Notes under the pieces: model-generated
Database searches by the model: none
What the model saw: only the letters and a program-made list of their open reading frames with translations
Told to the model about the DNA's origin: nothing
In this document: positions 1 to 6,015 of the stretch, one piece after another
Numbering within the stretch: the first letter of the stretch is position 1
Layout of the letters: every line of letters starts with the position of its first letter
Program-made: the position numbers and the translations under genes
DNA from: Acidobacteriota bacterium
GTDB lineage: Bacteria; Acidobacteriota; Terriglobia; UBA7540
NCBI GenBank assembly: GCA_021827255.1
Contig: JAKAWO010000122.1
Coordinates: 1 to 8,679, forward strand
Reading direction: 5' to 3'
DNA: 8,679 nt

Positions 1-12
1 TTTCTCGTATCC

Positions 13-73
13 GCAGTGCCGCCCGGGTTGAAAACCCGCCTTGATCCCTCGGCTGTGCCCGCATTCGGCACCG
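13..73. repeat. Inverted-repeat structure with two hairpins in the leader
   Basis: Two hairpins can be drawn. The first has CGGGTT (24-29) facing AACCCG (33-38) around a 3-base loop. The second has GTGCC (55-59) facing GGCAC (67-71) around a 7-base loop. An alternative outer pairing joins GTGCCG (16-21) to CGGCAC (66-71), which would enclose the first hairpin. The layout resembles the palindrome at 3218-3265, but the sequences are not clearly homologous. Neither hairpin is followed by a T-run, so a simple intrinsic terminator for a gene to the left is unlikely. Confidence 0.35.
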
Positions 74-113
74 CCAACATACTTAGCGAAGGATCGTGGG
101 GTTGTTTTGCCGA

Positions 114-142
114 TTGACTTTCCTATCGCCGGGCCGTATATC
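114..142 (+). promoter_or_regulatory. Putative sigma70-type promoter of the cox-like cluster
   Basis: A -35 box TTGACT (114-119, 5 of 6 to consensus) is followed by a 17-base spacer and a -10 box TATATC (137-142, 4 of 6). Transcription would begin near 149 and leave a leader of about 90 nt before the GTG at 240. The spacing and position fit a promoter for the Mo-hydroxylase genes. They also argue that the reading frame open from 96 is not translated from there, because that start would lie upstream of the promoter. This is read from sequence only. Confidence 0.42.
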
Positions 143-226
143 TAACGTTCTATCTGGAAGCGATGGCGGGAGCGCTGCGGCGCGCTACCGGCGGATTTCC
201 ATGTCAGAAAGCATTGACATCCTTCC

Positions 227-233
227 AGGGGAG
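227..233 (+). promoter_or_regulatory. Ribosome binding site selecting the GTG start at 240
   Basis: AGGGGAG lies 6 bases before the GTG at 240. The in-frame ATG codons at 96 and 201 have no comparable Shine-Dalgarno sequence. This site sets the small-subunit start at 240. Confidence 0.6.
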
Positions 234-239
234 CCAACC

Positions 240-716
240 GTGAAAATCCAGGTCGAGATCAACGGTGTGAAGCGCGAAGATGACGTTGAGCCGCGCCTGT
301 TGCTAGTTCATTATATTCGGGATGTCGCCGCGCTCACGGGAACTCACATTGGCTGCGAGACTTCCATCTGCGGCGCGTGCACGGTCCTGATGAACGGCGA
401 GGCGGTCAAAAGCTGCACATTGCTCGCGGCGCAGGCCGACGGAGCGCAGATTACGACCATTGAAGGATTGGCGGGTTCAGATGGCAAGCTCCATCCCTTG
501 CAACAGGGCTTTTGGGAGGAGCACGGCTTGCAATGCGGCTTTTGCACGCCGGGCATGATTTTAGCCGCGCATCAGTTGCTGAGCCGCAATCCGCGCCCGT
601 CCCGAACGGACATTCGCAAGGCGCTCGAGGGAAATCTCTGCCGCTGCACGGGCTACCAGCACATTGTGAAATCGGTCGAGTGGGCCGCGGAGAGGGGCGT
701 GGGCAACGGCAAGTGA
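240..716 (+). CDS. Small (2Fe-2S) subunit of a form II CO dehydrogenase-like molybdenum hydroxylase
   Basis: This is the electron-transfer subunit of a xanthine oxidase-family enzyme (CoxS-like). It carries electrons from the Mo site to the FAD subunit through two 2Fe-2S clusters and should be cytoplasmic. With the GTG start at 240 it is 158 aa, the normal family length. The N-terminal plant-ferredoxin-like domain has cluster ligands C39, C44, C47 and C59 (GCETSICGAC region). The C-terminal helical domain has C99 and C102 (CGFCTPGM) plus C134 and C136 (CRCTG). All eight ligands are present, so it looks functional. Longer in-frame starts at 96 and 201 add a non-homologous N-terminus and lack a good ribosome site. 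It is the first gene of the cluster, 107 bp ahead of the large subunit. The family call is secure; the symbol coxS is withheld because the enzyme is probably not a CO dehydrogenase. Confidence 0.93.
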   Translation: MKIQVEINGVKREDDVEPRLLLVHYIRDVAALTGTHIGCETSICGACTVLMNGEAVKSCTLLAAQADGAQITTIEGLAGSDGKLHPLQQGFWEEHGLQCGFCTPGMILAAHQLLSRNPRPSRTDIRKALEGNLCRCTGYQHIVKSVEWAAERGVGNGK

Positions 717-745
717 AAGGAACAGCAGCGGATGCGCAACCCGCG

Positions 746-757
746 ACAGGTCACAAG
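746..757 (+). repeat. 12-bp direct repeat, copy 1 (small-large subunit gap)
   Basis: The 12-mer ACAGGTCACAAG lies 29 bases after the small-subunit stop. It recurs exactly at 3207-3218 in the gap between the large and medium subunit genes. The rest of the 717-823 gap holds only the Shine-Dalgarno sequence for the next gene (around 812-820). No stem-loop comparable to the one beside copy 2 is seen here. Confidence 0.6.
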
Positions 758-823
758 CGGACTGCTCTCGGCGTGTCACTGCGTACTTTTCACTCACCAC
801 CGGCCTTGAGTAAGGGGTGAATT

Positions 824-3151
824 ATGTCACCTAAACTTCTTGGCGAGAGGATCAAGCGAAAAGAAGATCCGCGGCTGATCCAAGGGCGCTCGCACTATGT
901 GGATGACATCCAATTGTGCGAGATGGTCTATTTATCCTTCGTGCGCAGCCCTTACGCGCACGCGAAGATCAAATCCATCCAGGCGGAGGCGGCCCGGAAG
1001 ATGCCGGGCGTGCTGGCGATTTACGCCGGCAAAGGCTTGGAGGGCCGTTTGGGGCTGATCCCTTGCGCCGCCGGCCTGGAAGGCTTAAAAGTTCCTGACC
1101 ATCCGTGCCTTGCTCTCGGCCGCGTCCGATACGTCGGTGAGCCGGTGGCGGTGGTCGTTGCGAATGGTCGCTATCAGGCCGCCGACGCCGCCGCCAAAGT
1201 GGAAGTGGACTATGATCCTCTGCCCGCCGTGACCGATATGGACAAAGCTGTCGCCGGCTCACCGCTCGTTCACGAGCAATTTGGAGACAACATCGCCTTC
1301 GTCGCCAAGCTGGAGGGCGGGGATTGGAAGGCGGTCGAAGCGGAGCCGAGCGTCAAGGTCATCAAGCAGCGGCTCATCAACCAGCGCCTCGCTCCCCTGT
1401 CCATGGAGACACGCGGCGTAGTGGCGAGTTACTCGCCGGGAGAAGACACGCTGACCGTTTGGTCCTCGACGCAAATCCCCCATCTTCTTAAAACGCAACT
1501 GGCGGTGATGACCGGCGTGGACGAGGCGCGCGTCCGTGTCATTGCTCCCGAGGTCGGCGGGGCGTTTGGCAGCAAGCTGAACGTTTACGCCGAGGAAGGC
1601 GTGGCCTGCTTCGTCTCCCGCCAGTTGGGCAAGCCGGTGAAGTGGATTGAAACCCGCCGCGAGAATCTGCTGGCCACCATCCACGGCCGCGACCAAATTG
1701 ACGACCTGGAGATTTACTTCCAACCGGATGGCAAAGTCGTCGGGCTCAAGTGCCACATCCTGGCCGACCTCGGCGCTTACCATCAGCTCCTGACGCCGGC
1801 CATTCCGACGCTCACCGCGCTGATGATTCTCGGCTGCTACAACATCCCGGCCGTCTGGGTGGAAACCACGGGTGTGTTCACTAACAAGATGTCCACGGAT
1901 GCCTACCGCGGCGCTGGACGGCCCGAGGCCACCTACGTCATCGAGCGGGTCATGGATATGGTCGCGCGCGAATTGAATCTCGACCCTGTGGATGTGCGGC
2001 TGAAGAATTTCCCTCCGCCCGGGAAAGACGTTGTCCTGGCAACCGGCGTGAGCTACGACACGGCGAATTACCAGAAGACGCTCAAGAAAGTTTTGACCCT
2101 TTCCGGTTACAAAAAGCTGCGCGGGGAGCAGGCGCGCCTGCGAAAAAAGGGGAAGTATCTGGGCATCGGACTTTCGACCTACGTTGAAATCTGCGCCATG
2201 GGACCTTCCAGCCGCATGCCGGCCGGAGGCTGGGAAAGCGGCACGGTGCGCGTCGAGCCCACCGGAAAAGTCACGGTGCTCAGCGGAACCTCGCCGCACG
2301 GTCAGGGTGAAGAGACCAGCTTCGCGCAAATTGTCGCTGAGGAACTCGGCGTGCCTTACGACGACGTGACCGTGTATCACGGCGACACGAATCAAGTCCC
2401 GATGGGCATCGGCACATTTGGCAGCCGCACGACGGCCGTGGGCGGGACGGCCATTTATCACGCGGCCCGGCGCATCAAGAAGAAGATGGCTCGCCTGGCG
2501 TCTCACAAGCTGGGCGCGAAGCCCGGCGAGATCGTTTTTCGCGACGGCAAGGTTGAGAGCCAGGACGGCTCAAAATCCATGAAGTTCGGTGACGTGGTGG
2601 GCGAGGCTTATTTTGCCAAACAACTTCCGCCCGGCGTTGAGCCGGGGCTGGTGGAGAATTATGTCTTTGAACCGCCCAATTACACTTATCCCTTCGGCGC
2701 GCACGTTGCGGTGGTGGAGGTGGACAGCGAAACGGGCGAAGTGAGTCTGCGCAACTACTTTGCCGTGGACGATTGCGGCCGCATCCTCAATCCGATGCTG
2801 GTGGACGGCCAGATTCATGGCGGGCTCGCGCAGGGCATTGGCCAGGCGCTTTGGGAAGAACACGTGTATGACGAAAATGGCCAACTCCTGACCGGCACGC
2901 TCATGGATTGCGCGGCGCCCAGGGCGCATCAGTTCTGCTGGTTTGAAACTGCCAACACTGAGACCCGCACTCCCGTGAATCCGCTGGGCGTTAAGGGCGT
3001 GGGTGAGGCGGGCACGATCGGCTCGACGCCCGCCATGGTCAACGCGGTGTTGGACGCCCTCCAGCCCTTCGGCGTCCGCCATATGGATATGCCACTCAAG
3101 CCGGAAAAAATCTGGCGGATCGTGACGCGAGGAGCGAGCGAGACAGCGTGA
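824..3151 (+). CDS. Large molybdopterin-binding subunit, form II CoxL-like (xanthine dehydrogenase family)
   Basis: This is the catalytic subunit, which binds Mo-molybdopterin cytosine dinucleotide and hydroxylates a substrate with water-derived oxygen. At 775 aa it has the usual length. An alpha/beta hammerhead domain (about 20-135) is followed by the two-part Mo-cofactor domain (about 150-770). Visible motifs are GGAFGSK (245-251), AYRGAGR (360-366), a GQGEE segment with Q494, and GVGEAG with the predicted catalytic base E728. Form I CO dehydrogenases carry AYxCSFR, whose Cys holds copper. Here that Cys is replaced, so CO oxidation through a Mo-Cu centre is not expected. The real substrate is unknown; related enzymes act on aldehydes, purines and N-heterocycles. 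The ATG at 824 follows AAGGGGTGA (812-820). The flanking small and medium subunit genes supply the electron path. The symbol coxL is withheld for the same reason. Confidence 0.93.
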   Translation: MSPKLLGERIKRKEDPRLIQGRSHYVDDIQLCEMVYLSFVRSPYAHAKIKSIQAEAARKMPGVLAIYAGKGLEGRLGLIPCAAGLEGLKVPDHPCLALGRVRYVGEPVAVVVANGRYQAADAAAKVEVDYDPLPAVTDMDKAVAGSPLVHEQFGDNIAFVAKLEGGDWKAVEAEPSVKVIKQRLINQRLAPLSMETRGVVASYSPGEDTLTVWSSTQIPHLLKTQLAVMTGVDEARVRVIAPEVGGAFGSKLNVYAEEGVACFVSRQLGKPVKWIETRRENLLATIHGRDQIDDLEIYFQPDGKVVGLKCHILADLGAYHQLLTPAIPTLTALMILGCYNIPAVWVETTGVFTNKMSTDAYRGAGRPEATYVIERVMDMVARELNLDPVDVRLKNFPPPGKDVVLATGVSYDTANYQKTLKKVLTLSGYKKLRGEQARLRKKGKYLGIGLSTYVEICAMGPSSRMPAGGWESGTVRVEPTGKVTVLSGTSPHGQGEETSFAQIVAEELGVPYDDVTVYHGDTNQVPMGIGTFGSRTTAVGGTAIYHAARRIKKKMARLASHKLGAKPGEIVFRDGKVESQDGSKSMKFGDVVGEAYFAKQLPPGVEPGLVENYVFEPPNYTYPFGAHVAVVEVDSETGEVSLRNYFAVDDCGRILNPMLVDGQIHGGLAQGIGQALWEEHVYDENGQLLTGTLMDCAAPRAHQFCWFETANTETRTPVNPLGVKGVGEAGTIGSTPAMVNAVLDALQPFGVRHMDMPLKPEKIWRIVTRGASETA

Positions 3152-3206
3152 TCGAACGCGAACCCAGAAGCAAGAGGCGGGAAGATTCGCGAGAAGGCCG
3201 GCTATC

Positions 3207-3218
3207 ACAGGTCACAAG
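3207..3218 (+). repeat. 12-bp direct repeat, copy 2 (large-medium subunit gap)
   Basis: This is an exact second copy of ACAGGTCACAAG (first copy 746-757). Its last base is the first base of the palindromic element 3218-3265, so the two may form one composite element. Confidence 0.6.
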
Positions 3219-3265
3219 TAGCGCCCGGCTTTAGCCCGGCATGCCGACCTGAAGATCGGCGCTAC
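3218..3265. repeat. Palindromic double-hairpin intergenic element (REP-like)
   Basis: This 48-bp unit is bounded by perfect 8-base inverted arms, GTAGCGCC (3218-3225) and GGCGCTAC (3258-3265). Inside are two smaller hairpins. One is centred on GGCTTTAGCC with an extra GCC/GGC stem outside a C-C mismatch. The other is GCCGA (3243-3247) facing TCGGC (3255-3259), though its last bases compete with the outer arm. The folded form is a three-way, cloverleaf-like structure. Elements of this look (GTAGCGCC... GGCGCTAC) recur, as far as I recall, in intergenic regions of acidobacterial genomes; only one copy is in this window, so repetition is not demonstrated here. It lies 66 bp after the large-subunit stop and 66 bp before the medium-subunit start. 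Confidence 0.55.
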
Positions 3266-3331
3266 GTCTGTAAACCTATTTGAGACGCACCACACTAGGC
3301 TCCTGGCTCTTGTCTCCGGAGGTGGCTCGAA

Positions 3332-4201
3332 ATGATTCCGGAATCTTTTGAATATCACGCCCCACAATCGCTCGCTGAAGCAGTGGGGCTGGCAGCGCAA
3401 CTGGGAGAGGATGCCAAGCTCATGGCGGGCGGCCACAGCCTGCTTCCGATGATGAAGCTGCGGCTCGCCTCGCCCCGTCACCTGATTGATCTCCGCCGCT
3501 TGAGCGACCTGCGCTATATCCGCGAAGCGGATGGCGTGATCGAGATCGGCGCGCTGACCACTCACTTCCAGATCGAATCCTCAGAGCTGCTTCAAAAGAA
3601 TTGCCCGCTACTGCCGGAAACCGCCCGGGAGATCGGCGACGTTCAAGTTCGCAACCTGGGCACGTTAGGCGGCAGCCTGGCGCACGCCGATCCGGCGGCG
3701 GACTGGCCGCCCGCCATCCTGGCGCTCGACGCTGAAATCAAAGCCGTGAGCCCCCAAGGTGAGCGATGGATTACGGGGCGCGACTTTTTTGTGGAGCTGA
3801 TGACGACCGCCCTTCGGCCAGGCGAGATTCTGACAATGATTCGCGTGCCCATTCTTCCGCCGAGGGCCGGAGATGCTTATCTCAAGCTTCGTCAGCCCGC
3901 TTCCGGCTTTGCCGTGGTGGGCGCAGCGGTGCGCCTGGCGTTGAACGAAAGTGGGCACGTCGAAAGCGCGGCTATCGGAGTGACCGGCGTCGGGCCGAAG
4001 GCTTATCGAGCGACGGCAACCGAGCGCGAGCTGGCAGGAAAATCGTTGACCGGGCGGCGCCTGGCGGAGGCAGCGGCGCACGCCGCCGACGGCATGGAAG
4101 CGAACTCAGATCTGTTTGCCTCGGCCGAATACCGCCGGCATCTGGCTGCGGTCTATGTCCGCCGCGCGCTCCAGTGCGCGCTCGAGCGGGCCGGCGCATA
4201 G
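3332..4201 (+). CDS. Medium FAD-binding subunit of the CO dehydrogenase-like molybdenum hydroxylase
   Basis: This is the flavoprotein subunit (CoxM-like), which accepts electrons from the 2Fe-2S subunit and passes them to the final acceptor. It is 289 aa, the normal length. The N-terminal FAD-binding region shows both family signatures: AGGHSLLPMMK (32-42) and TLGGSLAHADPAAD (111-124), which together hold the FAD diphosphate and isoalloxazine. The C-terminal part (about 175-285) matches the CO dehydrogenase flavoprotein C-terminal domain. The ATG at 3332 follows a strong GGAGGTGG (3318-3325). It lies 180 bp after the large subunit, a wide gap holding the palindromic element, and 24 bp before the CoxG-like gene. 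Its third position in the S-L-M order agrees with a form II enzyme. No residue appears to be missing. Confidence 0.92.
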   Translation: MIPESFEYHAPQSLAEAVGLAAQLGEDAKLMAGGHSLLPMMKLRLASPRHLIDLRRLSDLRYIREADGVIEIGALTTHFQIESSELLQKNCPLLPETAREIGDVQVRNLGTLGGSLAHADPAADWPPAILALDAEIKAVSPQGERWITGRDFFVELMTTALRPGEILTMIRVPILPPRAGDAYLKLRQPASGFAVVGAAVRLALNESGHVESAAIGVTGVGPKAYRATATERELAGKSLTGRRLAEAAAHAADGMEANSDLFASAEYRRHLAAVYVRRALQCALERAGA

Positions 4202-4225
4202 ACGCTGCTCCCGAGAAAATTCGCC

Positions 4226-4720
4226 ATGAGAATCGAAGGATCGCGCCAACTCGCGGCCCCGCGCGAGACCGTTTTCCAGCGGCTGATGGATCCGCAATCG
4301 CTCGCCGACGCCTTGCCGGGATGCGAAAAATTGGAGTTGCAGCCGGACGGCAGCTATCACACGACGCTCAAAGTCGGCATCGGCTCGATCAAGGGGATTT
4401 ATCAGGGGCGCATCGAGATCGTTGACCCGGTGCCTCCGGAAAGCTTCCGCATGAAGGTGGAAGGCAAGGGCGCGGGCGGCTTCCTCAAGGGTGAAGGGAG
4501 GGTTTCTCTTGCCGCACAGAACGCCGAAACCTTGATCAGCTATTCGGGCGAAGCGCAGATTGGCGGCATGATGGCCTCGGTCGGCCAGCGCATGATGCGG
4601 GTTGCCGCTCAGCAGATCGCCCATCAGTTCTTTGAAGCTTTCGCTCGCCACTTGGCTTTGACGCTGCCGTCAACCTCCCTGCCAGAGCCAGACGATTCGC
4701 GCCGCCGAAACAGTTCTTAA
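4226..4720 (+). CDS. CoxG-like SRPBCC-fold protein (CO dehydrogenase subunit G family)
   Basis: This 164-aa protein belongs to the CoxG family (PF06240, START/SRPBCC hydrophobic-pocket fold). CoxG proteins accompany Mo-hydroxylase clusters. In form I systems they help attach CO dehydrogenase to the membrane, and recent work in mycobacteria links CoxG to menaquinone and electron delivery to the respiratory chain. Seen here are the family signature LPGCEKLE (30-37), the core strand region with VGIGSIKG (50-57), the EGKGAGGFLKGEG turn (79-91) and a long C-terminal helix (about 117-142). The last 20 residues are polar with an RRR cluster; the longer C-terminal extension known in CoxG of CO oxidisers is missing. 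The start at 4226 has only a weak GAG about 10 bases upstream. With a 24-bp gap it should be co-transcribed with the medium subunit. Function with a form II enzyme is inferred. Confidence 0.86.
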   Translation: MRIEGSRQLAAPRETVFQRLMDPQSLADALPGCEKLELQPDGSYHTTLKVGIGSIKGIYQGRIEIVDPVPPESFRMKVEGKGAGGFLKGEGRVSLAAQNAETLISYSGEAQIGGMMASVGQRMMRVAAQQIAHQFFEAFARHLALTLPSTSLPEPDDSRRRNSS

Positions 4721-4736
4721 AGAATACCCGGCGCGG

Positions 4737-4765
4737 TTGACCCTCTTGAGCTGGAATGGCATCAT
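4737..4765 (+). promoter_or_regulatory. Putative promoter of the VWFA-protein gene
   Basis: TTGACC (4737-4742) and CATCAT (4760-4765) are separated by 17 bases, matching the -35 and -10 consensus at 5 of 6 and 4 of 6. The start point would be near 4772, about 30 nt before the ATG at 4804. No terminator is visible after the CoxG-like gene, so read-through from the cox-like cluster is also possible. Confidence 0.33.
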
Positions 4766-4803
4766 AGCATTGGGTCGGATGTGCCCGACTCTGAGGAGGC
4801 GTC

Positions 4804-5940
4804 ATGCAGGCAAGGTGGCGGAAAATCTCCCTGACGGTGGCGATAGCGGCAGTGATGGCGGCCGCCTTGTGGGCTATCGCTTCGCTCCCTCGGGCCAGAG
4901 CGCAAAACGGCCAGCAGCCTTCGGGTCCCGGGTCGCAATCGGGCGAGACGGTTTATGCTCCCAAAAAGATCTCTCCTTCCACGCCCGTGCCCACGCCGGG
5001 CAACGTGAATCAGCCCATCCAGGAAACCCGGCCGCAGAAGATCAACCCGAAAAAAGTTTATACGCTCTCCACCAGCACCAATCTGGTGAACGTCAACGTG
5101 CTGGTTACCGACAACAACGGCGACCCGATTCCAGGCCTCCAGCAGAGCAACTTCCGCGTTTATGACGATGGGGTTCAGCAAAGCATCGCCAACTTTTCTA
5201 CCGCCGCGGCGCCGATGACGGTCACCCTCTTGGTTGAATTCAGCAACAAGTGGTGGGGGTATCTTTATCTGGCCCTCGAAGACGCCTACCAGTTCCTCAA
5301 TTTTATGCGCCCACAGGACTGGGTCGCCGTGGTTTCCTTTGGCATGAAGCCTCACATCATTCAGGACTTCACTCATGACCGCTACGCGGTGAAATCGGCG
5401 CTCGACAGCCTGCGCATTCCAGGTTTTAGCGAGACCAACCTTTACGACGCTCTCAACTTCACGCTCGGCCGGATGCAAAATATCCAGGGCCGCAAGGGAA
5501 TCATCGTCATTTGCACCGGCTTTGATACCTTCAGCAAGCTTACCTATGGCGAGATACTCAAGATCATCCGGGCGTCGAACACTCCCATCTATCCCGTCAG
5601 CATCCTCTCCTGGGTGACGGTGCGGTATGGCAGCGGCATAGACTCGCTCCAGGCGCGGAACGCCCTGACGACCTTTGCCAAGTATTCGGGCGGAGAGGCG
5701 TATTTCCCGCGCTTTTCCGGCCAGTTGCCGGGCATCTATCAGCAGATTGCCGGACAGCTCCGGCAGGAGTACAGCCTGGGCTTTATTCCCACCAATCCGG
5801 CGCGCAACGGCAAATACCACAAGCTCAAGGTGGAACTCGTAGCCCCCGACGGAAGCCCCCTGAAGATTGTCAATCAGAAAGGGAAAGTGGTGAAATACCG
5901 AATCGTGTCGCGGCAAGGCTATTACGCGCAGAAGTCGTAA
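4804..5940 (+). CDS. Exported VWFA-related protein (TIGR03436-like, acidobacterial type)
   Basis: This 378-aa protein has a clear Sec signal peptide: basic N-terminus (RWRK), hydrophobic stretch about 9-27, and an A-R-A site predicting cleavage after residue 33. A Pro/Gln/Ser-rich linker (34-85) follows, then a short beta segment (about 93-132, with VTDNNGDPIPGL and FRVYDDG) typical of these proteins, a von Willebrand A fold (about 138-310), and a C-terminal segment ending in a Tyr-rich tail (EYSLGFIP at 322-329, GYYAQ near the end). The usual DxSxS metal site is EFSNK (145-149), so the first Asp and last Ser are changed; FSETNLYDA (208-216) and GFD (239-241) mark the other loops. Such proteins are abundant in Acidobacteriota and their role is unknown; adhesion or protein binding outside the cell membrane is likely. 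AGGAGG (4794-4799) precedes the ATG. It has no evident functional tie to the cox-like genes. Confidence 0.88.
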   Translation: MQARWRKISLTVAIAAVMAAALWAIASLPRARAQNGQQPSGPGSQSGETVYAPKKISPSTPVPTPGNVNQPIQETRPQKINPKKVYTLSTSTNLVNVNVLVTDNNGDPIPGLQQSNFRVYDDGVQQSIANFSTAAAPMTVTLLVEFSNKWWGYLYLALEDAYQFLNFMRPQDWVAVVSFGMKPHIIQDFTHDRYAVKSALDSLRIPGFSETNLYDALNFTLGRMQNIQGRKGIIVICTGFDTFSKLTYGEILKIIRASNTPIYPVSILSWVTVRYGSGIDSLQARNALTTFAKYSGGEAYFPRFSGQLPGIYQQIAGQLRQEYSLGFIPTNPARNGKYHKLKVELVAPDGSPLKIVNQKGKVVKYRIVSRQGYYAQKS

Positions 5941-5963
5941 GAACCTCGCCTCGATCAGCGGCC

Positions 5964-5994
5964 AACATTCCATTGTGGGCGGCAGGCGAATGTT
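5964..5994. terminator. Possible bidirectional terminator between convergent genes
   Basis: AACATTC (5964-5970) and GAATGTT (5988-5994) form a 7-bp stem around a 17-base loop in the 75-bp gap between the convergent VWFA gene and purH. The stem is A+T-rich, the loop is long, and only a short TTCTC follows on the + strand. Its position is right for a shared terminator, but the structure is weak. Confidence 0.27.
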
Positions 5995-6015
5995 TCTCGG
6001 CGCAGGCAAAAGCCT

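Noticed and set aside
96..239. N-terminal extension of the small subunit from ATG 96 or ATG 201
   Set aside because: The extension is not family-like, crosses the likely promoter, and lacks a ribosome site, whereas GTG 240 has AGGGGAG at good spacing.
1259..2506. Long open frame (415 codons) antisense to the large subunit gene
   Set aside because: It lies wholly within the large subunit gene, has low-complexity His/Arg/Gly-rich composition and no recognisable domain. High G+C codon bias produces such antisense frames.
3282..3316. GAGAC/GTCTC inverted repeat before the medium subunit gene
   Set aside because: The stem is only 5 bp with a 25-base loop, as expected by chance.
824..4720. True aerobic CO dehydrogenase (form I)
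   Set aside because: Gene order is S-L-M and the AYxCSFR copper-binding loop is replaced by AYRGAGR.
4762..6009. Long open frame (415 codons) antisense to the VWFA gene
   Set aside because: The sense strand encodes a protein with signal peptide, ribosome site and family motifs; the antisense frame has none.
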